DNA from: Setomelanomma holmii
Taxonomy: Eukaryota > Ascomycota > Dothideomycetes > Pleosporales > Phaeosphaeriaceae
Direction: 5' to 3'
DNA: 64,000 bases
NCBI GenBank assembly: GCA_010015745.1
Contig: ML978164.1
Coordinates: 378,445-442,444 of the forward strand
This document shows positions 55,032-64,000 of this stretch, piece by piece. The first letter of the stretch is position 1. Each line of letters opens with the position of its first letter. The translations under genes were made by a program, and so were the position numbers. The notes below the pieces were generated by a model. That model saw nothing but the letters and a program-made list of their open reading frames with translations. It ran no database searches and was not told where the DNA came from.

Positions 55032-55935
55032 TTATTGCGAGCCGTGGCCTGGAGTGTTCAATTCATGGGGTATATCGTAAACTCCCAACTCTGCGGGACT
55101 TGTCTCTAATTCAGAAGTGCCGTGTCCGCCACTTTCATGAACATGCATCTGGGGAGGGTTTTTGATCTCATGTTCCGCTGTAACAACAACAGCAGCGGAT
55201 GTAGAGGTTTCGATCTGATCATGCTTTGAGGATTTGGACTTTCGCAGCCTAAGCAGGAGTACCAAGACCGCAGTTGCCAGGATCACGACTATAGCTACGC
55301 CGACTTCGATACCAGCTTTTGCGCCGGTGCTGAGCCCTCCTGATGCAGTGTCCTTAGCGTGGGAGGAAGTGGCAGCGAGCGTGTTTGCGGAGGTGAAGGA
55401 TACGACGCTGGAAGTTGTAGATGCTGACGTTGCTGAAGGAACAGATGATGTTGGGCCAACTGTTGCTGCGAGCTGGAACAAGCTGGCAGATGTCCAACAA
55501 CATGACTTCTCTCCAGACTTTTCTCCACAGCACCAGGAATTCCACCGCAGTTCCTTACTGACGCGTTGTCCACAGCGTACTATATTCCTGTATCAGCGAT
55601 ATGCCCAGAATCAGCTCTGCTAAGGGCGTGAAAAGTACCTCTGTCCCGTTGCACACATCTGCCAGACAATACGGACTCTGCCAAGTGGGATCTATACAAC
55701 CTTGTCTCCACCACAGCTGCTGACCTGTATTGGTCCCATCAAACCCCTCAAAATTTTGGCACAGACCATTGTCCATGCATTTATCGTCTGCAACCAGTGT
55801 ATCGCCCGCGCCTTGGTGATTTGTGCCGCAGCATGCGGAAGCTTTTGTCGAATTGTTACAGGGCTGATAAGCCTTACTTGTAATAGTGGTGCCGTTGCGG
55901 GTATAGCAATAGGGGTCATTGTGCGGCGCAGCCAT
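55032..55935 (-). CDS. Cysteine-rich single-pass membrane protein, splice model uncertain
   Basis: Exon 1 (from ATG 55935) encodes DPYCYTRNGTT, AYQPCNNSTKASACCG, KCMDNGLCQN, GCIDPTWQSPYCLADVCNGTE. The next part encodes VRCGQRVSKELRWNSWCCG, EKSCC, SLFQLAATVG, a Ser/Thr stalk, a membrane helix (GIEVGVAIVVILATAVLVLLL) and a tail ending HGSQ. This is a family common in filamentous fungi: an extracellular disulfide domain on a membrane anchor. The obvious intron, from GTACTT near 55637 to ATACAG near 55587, joins the two parts out of frame; another acceptor (AATATAG) also fails. Either a non-canonical site is used or one base has been lost. An upstream exon with a signal peptide is expected, as the current start lacks one. 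Confidence 0.6.
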
Positions 55936-56866
55936 GGCACTCAAAGTCTACTACGTTGTGTAGTGGTGAATAAGGACGAGATAGAGCCCGGTGATGCGAA
56001 CATGCAAAGATGCGAAGGGCAAGACACGATATTGCAGCTGATACTGATTGTATTAAGGAGTGCAACAAAGTTACACGAGAATGAGTCGAGACGGGGAAGA
56101 TTGCGGCACAGTAGCGCTTAACGATGCCAGTTCTTCACCTTGGCAGATGTGGCGCGTCGCAGCTGCAATCATTGGTCACAGAGTTACACCTGCCGCAGGA
56201 CAAGCCTGCAGCTGCATTTCACCAGGGTTTTGGTACAAATTTACCGCTGAGCCCCGTGAAGCTCGAGCGGGATGACCACTCATCATCCGGACCTGGATCC
56301 GCGTTAGCCTCAATGGTCGGTTGTTGCGTGTGCGCTTCGTCCTGCACAGCGACCCACCATTGCTGCTCGCCAGCTCACGAGGACAGAGACCGAGAGACGA
56401 CAGGGACGAGAAAGGCAGTACCGCAGAGAAGTGGAGATGTGATGATCAGGAGGCAGCAAAACTCAGACGCAAGGCTGAAATGCGTGCATGCGGCGAGGCT
56501 GGCCCGCGCTGAGCTGGGCTGGGTAGCCGCTACATGGAGCATACCAGTATTTACACAGCCAGTCGTGCGCATCCTCTGCCTTTACAGAGGTCTTGAGCGT
56601 GAAGAGGACCCATGTCGTATAGATACGGCACAGCATCGGCACGACACCAAGTATCACCAAGGACGATCTTCACAATGGCAAGTCATGGCAACCATTGCTA
56701 GGCATAATAAGCGAAACAGTTATTGAAATGTTGTCCCATTTTGATCGTCCATTCTCTACTTATCTACAAAGAATGGAATGTGGGTGGCGCAAATCGTCAG
56801 GCTTAACAATGACACAGAGCTAAGCGCAGCGAGAGACTTCGTAGCAAGCCAGAGCCGAATCAGTCC

Positions 56867-58602
56867 TTACTGCCAGAGCAGCGTAATCTTCCTCCACCAC
56901 GGACCTGCCATCGTTCGTTGCGGTACCTCCTCAGCCAGGATCTGCTCCATACCCGTGTGCATGTCGACCTCCATCGGATCGTACGCCCACGTGTCATGCC
57001 AAGCCCAGATGCGATGTCCGCCATAGAACACGAAGAACATTGGGATGCCGACGTACGCCGTGAAGAAGCTGCTCACATTCCAGTTTTCGGGCCAAAAGAC
57101 ATCAAAGCCATTGATGAGGCAAAGGAAGGTGAAACTAATGATGACTATCCAGGCGCCCCATTTGCCAACGGGCGACTTGTATGGCAGATCAGTGATGCCT
57201 TGAGCTTCGCGTGCTTTCCGGAAGCGGAGATAGATGATGCCGCAGCAGATCCAAGAGATGAAACCAGAGGTGTTGGTCAAGTTGACGAACCAATTGAAGA
57301 CGACAGCAGAGCTGGAGCCCACATTCAGGTAGGCGAGAGCGCAAAAGAGAGATGAACATGCGACCGCGTAGTATGGCACACCCTTCTTCGAGCAGGTCTT
57401 GAACACCTTGGGCGCGTTGCCTGACAGCGCAAGGGCGTAGAGCGAGCGAGACGAGAGGAAGAGGAAGGAGTTGCCCGAGGACCAAGCGGAGATGATGATA
57501 CCGGCGTTGATGATCGAGTCAAGGGCGGGGATGCCGGCATTCTTGATACCGACAACGAATGGCGAGGAGCCAGCACCATGGCCGCCGCTGGTAATCTTTG
57601 GGTCGTTCGAAGGACAGATAACTCCGATGGCGAGAACACTGCAGACGTAGAAGATGAGCAGACGATAGATATAGCGACGCGCAGCAGTAGGCAGGTTGCG
57701 GCGAGGGCTTTGCATCTCTCCACCGGTTGCGACGAGCAGTTCCGGAGCGAACGTGAACGGAAATGCTGACAGAACCATAGTAGAGAGCAGTCCCACAAAG
57801 CGACCAGTGTTTCCTGTTTCGAGGTATTCGTTGGCCGCGCCAGGATTCTTCCAGTATCTGAAACCAAGACGGTCGTGGGATGGGCCGCCACCCCAGAAGA
57901 GGATGAAAGAAAGGATGAGCAGGCCCACGATCATGACGACCTTGACGCCTGCAAACCAGAACTCTGTTTCTCCATAGAACTTGACCGGGAAGCAGTTGAG
58001 GCCGACGATGACAATAATCATGATTGTGATCCAGACGGCGATATTGACAGGTGGGTTCCAGTATTCGATGACCAAACCGGCAGCGGTAATCTCGTATGGA
58101 ACCAATATGCCAAGCGAGTAGAAGTACAGCCATCCAAGTCCGAAGCCCATCGAGCGAGAGACGTATCGGTAGCCGAACAAGTTCATGGAAGATCCGGGGG
58201 TAGGGAGATAAGCAGCGACCTCGACGATACCGGCTACAATCGCGAAAATGAGGAAGGACATGGCGCAATACGTAGAGAGAATGAACGCCGGGCCACCGCG
58301 AGCGAGGGTCTGACCGGATCCCACGAAGAGACCTGTTCCAATGGTGCCACCAAGAGCGATCATTTGCGCATGGCTGTGAACGTTGTATAAGCGACTGTAT
58401 GATGCGAGGTTCCAGTGAGAGCTTACCGCGACTTCAATCCTCTGTGCGTCGTCTCATATCGCTCGTCGAAGATCTCTCCGCGCAAGATCTCTGGGTTCAC
58501 GGCCGAACTCTTTCTGCGACTCGCGCTGACCCTATGTACATCTCCAGTCGCATAGTCGACATCTTGCGATACTCCCGTCTCTTCATACTTTTTCTCAGAC
58601 AT
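56867..58602 (-). CDS. Amino-acid permease (APC superfamily, YAT/Gap1-type)
   Basis: Exon 1 (58602-58427) and exon 2 (58373-56867) across a 53-nt intron give 560 aa. The cytosolic N-terminus ends THRGLKSRHAQMIALGG, then IGTGLFVGSGQTLARGGPA, the signature of fungal amino-acid permeases. PTPGSSMNLFGYRYVSRSMG and FTFAPELLVATGGEMQSPRRNLPTA are further conserved stretches. Twelve membrane segments fit. The C-terminal tail (WYDPMEVD-like, here YDPMEVDMHTGME) is the usual regulated tail. It imports amino acids across the plasma membrane by proton symport. The exact substrate range cannot be read from sequence. Confidence 0.93.
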
Positions 58603-60066
58603 GCTGAAAGGATTGCGAGTGACACAACAGCTGGAGTGCAGAGCTCAGAGGTAAGGAGCTGCAAGCTACCCTGCAAATCGATGCGCGATCCAGCTCTTTT
58701 GTAGTTGACCAGGATGCTAGGATCTCAGCATCCGACAGTCCAGATAGGGATATACGACGCGGTTGGATTAAGCAACCCTGCCAACGCGCCATACACGCAA
58801 TGGTGTAACCTAAGTACTGCTTGGCCCAGCCATATCGTCGAGAACTAGCCTTTTACACCACAGCGAGAGGTCCAGAAGGCGCCACCTGCATTCGTCTCCA
58901 GAGCCGCAAGTTCTTCCGCACGAACGAAGAATCGGCCCTTTCGCACTATGGAGTTTAACGCCGCGTGAGCGACATGGATGGCGTTAAGATAGGCGTGATA
59001 AGGTGGGGAGGTGACCTCGTGGGTGACATGCTTCGGAGCCTTGACTCGTGTCTTGTTGCAGTCGCAGGGTTCTGGGGTTGATAGATAAGCATCGTGGTGT
59101 GGAGGTCCAGTGAGCAGGCCCGGTGTTATCGTAATGCTCCGAGGAAGGCATCTTGCGCGAAATGGGACTAGCTCAGTGCTACGCTCGAAACGGTTTAACC
59201 AAGTCGAAATCCTGTAAGGGTTCTCCGGCACTACAGTTGTTGCTTTCCTTGTTGTCGTGAAGGTCGATGAGGGCCATCTTCAGATTCTTCGCACCTCCCT
59301 CAAGTTCGGGAAACTCACTTGAGCAACATTGGCCGACACGGGATCCCAAGCGGCAGGAATCTCAATCACCTCGACGTTCGGACACAAGATTGGCAGTATG
59401 AAGCCAATCAAGGTGATATCGTGCTCGATCGTTGAATCCCAACTCTACCAGCCTTGCAGGCGACCGTTGTTATCCAAAGCTGCGCCATGCATCTGGCACA
59501 AACCCGCAAATGCGACGCCATGGAACACGATCGGTGCGGCTATGTGTCCAGGGGCCAAGTTGCCTTGCGCAAGCACGAGCAACCATTCGTAGAAGCCAGA
59601 TTGGCCAGTGTCATCAAAAGGAGAAGCCAAAGACACCATTGTGACCCATGACGCCCACTCCGGAATTATCAGCAGGGCGAGAAGGAAGTTGTACTATGGC
59701 CATATCCTTCAGCCCGATATGACTGAAAGAGAATGGAGCCAATCTCGCCGCTAAACTCGCCATGAACGTATACGAGGTCGATGGCCGAGGCAAAGTCGAG
59801 GAAGTGGAAGACGTTGCGGCGAGTGTGCAGATTGAGCGAGCTGAAGTGCGAATGGGGCGCCGAATTGGAGAGGAGTTGAGACATGGTGATGTCTTCGAAG
59901 CTGATGCAAGTGAGTAGTGCGTCAAGGATGTTGCGATTTGGGCTCCGTTGCGTGGTCAAGGTTTGGTAGCAAGCAGGGCGGCAAGGCAACGAAGCTCGTG
60001 CAAAATTCTCCGAGGTGAAAGTGAACGTTTGCTACTGACAATCACACATGCCGACTAGGATAACGT
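58603..60066. other. Intergenic, no supported gene
   Basis: About 1.46 kb. Minus-strand frames 59231-58845 and 59989-59614 stay open; the second contains LNLHTRRNVFHFLDFASAID, which faintly recalls an F-box start, but no full gene could be built. The N-terminal exon of the permease lies just before. Confidence 0.35.
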
Positions 60067-60995
60067 CTACCATGGTATATCAGCCGCATCATGGCCCAAG
60101 AACTTGCTATGGACACTCTGTTTCGTCGCGTTGTCAATCTGCACAGCAGTCAGTTGGCTCACGCACAGCTACAACGAAATGCAAGACTTACTATAACTAT
60201 CATCATCGCCACACTTTTCTCAACGGACATTACATGCTCCATGACATCGATTTCCTGCTCCAACAAACCTATGAAACCCATTGCGCCCATTTCCCTGGCC
60301 ACCATTCTGCGGTAGATATTAGTAAGGCATTCGGACAAATAGAGCTAAGGTACCATCACTTATCCAGGATTCTGGCACCATATCAACACGTCCTCGTTCT
60401 CCAAGCTCAGCCACTTGATCAGAAATTTACCAAGCGCTTTACTGGCACCGTACGCTGACAGCGGCAACACATTGTTCATGCTTGTCAAGCTACCTCCCGC
60501 ACTCGAGATGTACACGAATTTACCCGGCGTCTCGCTAGAACGCAACAACGGTGGGACGGCTTTTAAGAGCTCAAGGGTCCCGAAGGCGTTCACGTCGATG
60601 AACCGCTGCAATTCGGATTAAAGGAGTCTCAGTGAGTCGGGCGGTCGATTCAGCGGCGCCAGCATTCGCAATCACGTTATCGAGAGTGGCAATGCCGTGG
60701 CCAGTGGGCAAAGAAGCAATTGCGCTTTTAATCGCATCAACAGACGCAGTGTCCGCAATCTGGAGGACGATCAAGTTCGAGCCTGCAGCTTTGGGCACGT
60801 CTAGCAGAGACTGGGAAGTCGGATGCAAAGGATCGCGGACGGTTGCGATCACTGTGGTGTTGGGATTAGAAAGGTAGATGGAGACAAGACCTTTGCCGAT
60901 GCCTGTAGGAACGTAAGCTGGAGAGGGCGGGAGATCAAGCTGGGGCAAGTACCGCGACTCGCGCCAGTGACGAGAAAGGTTTTAGCAGAGGGCAT
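60067..60995 (-). pseudogene. Short-chain dehydrogenase/reductase with frameshift and lost splice donor
   Basis: The intended four-exon gene is clear: 60995-60953, 60902-60364, 60306-60192 and 60138-60067. It has KTFLVTGASRGIGKGLV (NAD(P)-binding TGxxxGIG), NVIANAG, VYISSAGGSL and YGASKALGKFL (catalytic Ser, Tyr and Lys), then a tail with TKQSVHSKFLG. Two lesions break it. One extra A near 60616-60623 shifts the frame between the NAG and RFIDVNAFG segments; without it all junctions fall in phase. The donor of the second intron begins AT instead of GT (60363), a single G-to-A change. The gene was probably a carbonyl reductase-type enzyme of the kind found next to secondary-metabolism regulators. 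A sequencing error could explain one lesion but hardly both. Confidence 0.75.
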
Positions 60996-61300
60996 GGTGA
61001 CATGTAGGTACGATGTGCGGATTCTGCGAATTTTAAACTCGAGAACTTATAAGAGCTGACGCGGGATGGAAGACAAAATGTTGCTTGAAGATGAGATGCG
61101 TAATGGCGTTCTCGATGCAGAAGGACGACTGCGGGAACAAAAGACAGCCCAGTCCATGTTCATCGCTGCACATTATACCCTCGGATCACGGATCCAGGCA
61201 ACCGAAAGCAACATGCTGCAACTCATGCAACAAGCGCGCGGATTCTGACATATCAAGTTGGACAATGGTCAAATGCGTGTGGTGGTGTAGTCCAGCCAAG

Positions 61301-61337
61301 CTCCGCTAGCTTCAAGACTCTCCGCCCGCTAGCGGAG
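61301..61337. repeat. 10-bp perfect inverted repeat
   Basis: CTCCGCTAGC (61301-61310) and GCTAGCGGAG (61328-61337) with a 17-nt loop, in the space between the divergent SDR and regulator pseudogenes. It is not a tRNA; the required T-arm stem does not form. Confidence 0.8.
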
Positions 61338-61433
61338 TTTCGAGTCCCAAGCGTTCCATGTCCTCTGTCAATCCTCTGCAAGACCGCGGACAACAGAGTG
61401 CCATGTTCCGCTGGACACTTTCAAAGCCATGCG

Positions 61434-62575
61434 ATGCTACCGACACATCGGAAAGCATGCCTCGCTTGCATCCGGACTAAGCGACGATGCGACCAAGAAG
61501 TGCCACAGTGCCGGCGCTGCATTATCAACAAACGAGATTGCGTGTATACTGGCCGGAAGGCTGATCAATGCATCCAAGAGACGATTGGAACTGTGAATGA
61601 ACCATCGGAGATCCTGGAGGAGGAGTATTGGCAACTCCAACGAACTCCCGAGCATCCGTCCACTTTCGCGCCCTGCATGAGCAATATCATCTTCGACTAC
61701 CCAAATCATCCATTCAACTTTCGGAGTACACCAAATGATGACCTCCCTCCCACAGATTTCACCCAAGGTATCGTGACTCAGCAAACCCGTTCCGATCCGC
61801 AGACTCCTCAATTGGAAGACACGTCCACCACTTCCTCCTTCCAAGCTCGCGTACAACACGTCGCCGCACGACTCACTCTCGTCCCTTCAACATTTGCTTC
61901 TCAAACCCAGACCTTCTTCATACACCGGTGCCTTCTCCAAGCCAATAGCTCGCCAGCCCTCCAGGACGCGTTGGCGTGTGCGCTTTGTACACGCTCAAAA
62001 ATGCTACGACGCAAACGCTCGTCTACAGCAATATCCACCACGAAGCCCACGCCTTAATCGGGGCGACGGACGCATCGCGATTGGGAACAGCAGACTTGAT
62101 GGCAGCGACACAAGCGCTGCTGAGCTGCTGTACCAAATTATCCGCCTTTTCGATGGCGATATATGGATGCGCGCTCAGGCTGAAATCGACGAACCGATTC
62201 TCCTAGCGTGAACCAACCAACTCGAATTGTACCAAGTCCCATCACAGCTACAGCCATCTCTTTTCGATACCTTACAAGTGCTTGCTTGGTTACTGCTCCT
62301 TCGTCGTGGCAGTGCTGGCTTCTTTCCGGGTCGTTGTCCCGCATGGTAATTATAGTTATCTCCTTCGCGGTGTATACTCGTACCTCAAACTCGGTCATGA
62401 CACGGCGCAGGACATGTCGCTATCTCTGACTTTGCAAGCCGCGCTCTGGAACACGCAGGCATAAGGCGGCTATCGATGCGCGTGGTTCAAGAAGGAGAGG
62501 CTGGAGATTCCTGTCGCGAGCTGGAATGATGGGATGGCGAGAGTGGTGCCATGGAAGAGTTGGATGTACTGATAA
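61434..62575 (+). pseudogene. Zn2Cys6 transcription factor, decayed
   Basis: From ATG 61434: KACLACIRTKRRCDQEVPQC then RRCIINKRDCVYTG is a complete Zn2Cys6 binuclear cluster. The remainder follows the fungal regulator domain (RCLLQANSSPALQDAL, then VYSNIHHEAHALIG, AATQALL, YQIIRLFDGDIWMRAQAEID, ELYQVPSQLQPSLF, GVYSYLKLGHDTAQDM, SLTLQAALWNTQA, WFKKERLEIPVASW), but in several frames. Lesions: a 2-bp TG gain near 61980, an 8-bp tandem duplication GCTGCTGA/GCTGCTGT at 62115-62130, TGG-to-TGA at 62209-62211, a further frame change with a stop near 62344, and TAA at 62462-62464. It is therefore no longer able to make a full regulator. It lies head to head with the broken SDR, which it probably controlled. 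Confidence 0.85.
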
Positions 62576-62793
62576 TGCTCATACTGTGGGGTGTTGAGCG
62601 GGCGGTGTTTGGTTAGGTGGGAGGGCGAAGGAGTTTGGACTTGGTGGCTGATTGGGACTGTAGTCAAATGGTATCCAATGAAGGGGCTAGAGGATGTATG
62701 TGAAGGCATGCAATCATTGCGTGTAGACTCGGGAACCTCGAATCCCTCGGTGATTAGGGTATCTTGTGCTTGTCAGCGAATTACGACACCATC

Positions 62794-64000
62794 TCACCAA
62801 ACCAGCTCGTTCTGCGGCTTCGCCCGCATCTCGTCAGGCACGCATGCCCATGAGCACACCTGCACTCTGAAAGGCAACACGACCATACCAACCGGACACC
62901 ACCACTCGATCCATTGCGACCTTGCAATGACATACTCCTTGCTGCAGACATGACACTTTTTGAACTCTCCGTAACCAGGACCATCATTGGCTTCCGCTTG
63001 CTTGAAAAGTGCATCAGCTAAAGGTGGGACAGGGTCGCTAATATGATGCCGCAGATCTGCAATGCTGAGATCCTCTTGGTCTTTCTGTCGGAGTGCAGCG
63101 TGAAGAGCCATTGTGGCTAGTGAGTTGACGGCCCTGAAATCCGGTGGTGTGAACCACGTCGAAGGCGCACCATGTGCGCCGCGCAGGGTATCTGTGATGA
63201 CAGCAAAGTCGTCATCGTTTGATGTTGGTGGTTCCGGAGATCCTTTGATGAGCGTGCCTGTTGAATCAAAGTACGACACGGGTGTCCTTGCGTAGTATCT
63301 TGGTTGCTCGTCTCGAGGTCCACCAGCATGCACGATAGTTGGATGGTGTGGGAAAAGGCCCGTTTCGTCTGAATCCCATGCACCACGAGTTCTCGACAGT
63401 ATTTGCCTGGCAGCGTCGGCAGCGCTAAGTTCGAGGTTCCTCATGTACCAAACCCATTGTTCGCGATTTGCAAATGTATCCACTAATTCATGCAGCGCTT
63501 TCATTTTCGGGTGGGCAACAAGGTCCAAATCAGACCAGGGAACTTCTTTGTTGAAGGACGCCAGCAGATCGTCATGTAAATCATCGAGTCTTGTAACAGC
63601 GTGACCCGCACTTGCTCGAGTGAGGACTTGTCGAGTCTTCGGCTCCAGCCACGGCACACCGCTGTCGCCAATTATGCGTACGCCGCGAGGACCGCATGGC
63701 TGATATAGGCTGAGAAACTCAAACGGCAGCCACTTCATATTGTTGCGTGATATAATCATCTCACAAAGGTTGCGCAATTTGCCAATTTGTGGTGGCAGTT
63801 CTTCAATGTTGTTGCCCGAGATCACAAGCGTGGTAAGATTCTGGAGGTCGAAGAGCGCAGGTGTAAGGCGATGTAATCGGTTGTCTTTAAGATTGACATA
63901 GATCTCTGGGATCATCGAGCGATACTGACCTTCCGCTGGTAGCTCTTGGCCAGGATCTGGGCCATTTCTGATCACTGAAGCCAGTTCGCCAATGCGCCGG
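62794..64000 (-). CDS. Leucine-rich-repeat protein, 5' end outside the window
   Basis: The frame is open through the window end (RRIGELASVIRNG reads in from 64000), so the N-terminus is missing. At least 400 codons are visible. LRR units: IPEIYVNLKDNRLHRLTPAL, LQNLTTLVISGNNIEELPPQ, LRNLCEMIISRNNMKWLPFE. A non-repeat C-terminal half of about 290 residues follows, with KCHVCSKEYVIARSQWIEWW and a late Cys pair (CSWAC) that may bind zinc. Similar LRR proteins with such a C-terminal part occur across filamentous ascomycetes; their role is not established. No signal peptide or membrane segment is visible. Confidence 0.8.
   Translation of the reverse strand, partial: RRIGELASVIRNGPDPGQELPAEGQYRSMIPEIYVNLKDNRLHRLTPALFDLQNLTTLVISGNNIEELPPQIGKLRNLCEMIISRNNMKWLPFEFLSLYQPCGPRGVRIIGDSGVPWLEPKTRQVLTRASAGHAVTRLDDLHDDLLASFNKEVPWSDLDLVAHPKMKALHELVDTFANREQWVWYMRNLELSAADAARQILSRTRGAWDSDETGLFPHHPTIVHAGGPRDEQPRYYARTPVSYFDSTGTLIKGSPEPPTSNDDDFAVITDTLRGAHGAPSTWFTPPDFRAVNSLATMALHAALRQKDQEDLSIADLRHHISDPVPPLADALFKQAEANDGPGYGEFKKCHVCSKEYVIARSQWIEWWCPVGMVVLPFRVQVCSWACVPDEMRAKPQNELVW

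Noticed and set aside
61280..61350. tRNA-Leu-like sequence (TTCAAGA loop and TTTCGAGTCCC)
   Set aside because: The T-arm stem does not pair and the acceptor stem is missing; the only real structure is the 10-bp hairpin already listed.

Overview
The window is nuclear DNA of a filamentous ascomycete. Introns are short (about 48-105 nt) with GT..AG ends, and genes lie on both strands without operons. The gene types fit a plant-associated member of the Dothideomycetes, perhaps near Mycosphaerellales: cutinase, secreted GH43 enzyme, CFEM proteins, small secreted cysteine-rich proteins, an FMO with a C-terminal extra domain, and Zn2Cys6 and SDR genes. The taxon is inferred from gene content only. 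I found no rRNA, tRNA or CRISPR array. Several gene models below were rebuilt by joining exons by eye at GT..AG sites with matching phase.

Region 1 (1-28 kb) is mostly ordinary, intact genes. It holds a secreted GH43 galactanase-like enzyme (947-2444), a cutinase (3811-3064), a GNAT (5207-5907), an F-box-type protein (6774-6030), a disordered 717-aa protein (9323-7087), an allantoate-type MFS permease (11730-10040), a CFEM-like membrane protein (13310-12462), a secreted cysteine-rich protein (17591-16836), a flavin monooxygenase (20883-18745), a four-exon LYRM2-type mitochondrial protein (21713-21238), an Naa40/NatD histone acetyltransferase (22106-22771), a short repeat peptide ORF near 24.1 kb, and a large, probably mitochondrial, acidic helical protein (25559-27295).

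Region 2 (about 28.3-36 kb) has no intact gene. It is a mosaic of short, decayed pieces of unrelated conserved genes, all on the + strand: UBC13, an exonuclease-domain protein, GSK3 kinase, a Mei2-type RRM, the DEAD-box helicase DHH1 and ribosomal protein S12 with an intron retained. Local tandem duplications, a 27-bp perfect palindrome and a cluster of strong hairpins (29.38-29.96 kb) accompany them. This is the most unusual part of the window. It may be a gene-fragment-capturing transposable element or a decayed segmental patchwork.

Region 3 (36.7-45 kb) is accessory. It has a pseudogene with two in-frame TGA codons (37969-36708), a pair of diverged paralogues of an unknown small domain (38732-39103 and 39911-40469), an ORF broken by a single TAA (41443-42012), and two neighbouring secreted cysteine-rich genes (42616-42940 and 43259-44160). 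These last two share a repeat domain with a 58-nt intron at the same place in all three domain copies.

Region 4 (45-64 kb) carries a full-size ABCA-type transporter (45224-50193), a CFEM membrane protein (54128-53007), a cysteine-rich single-pass membrane protein with a splice conflict (55935-55032), an amino-acid permease (58602-56867), a divergent pair consisting of a broken SDR gene and a broken Zn2Cys6 regulator (60995-60067 and 61434-62575), and a leucine-rich-repeat protein cut by the window end (64000-62794).
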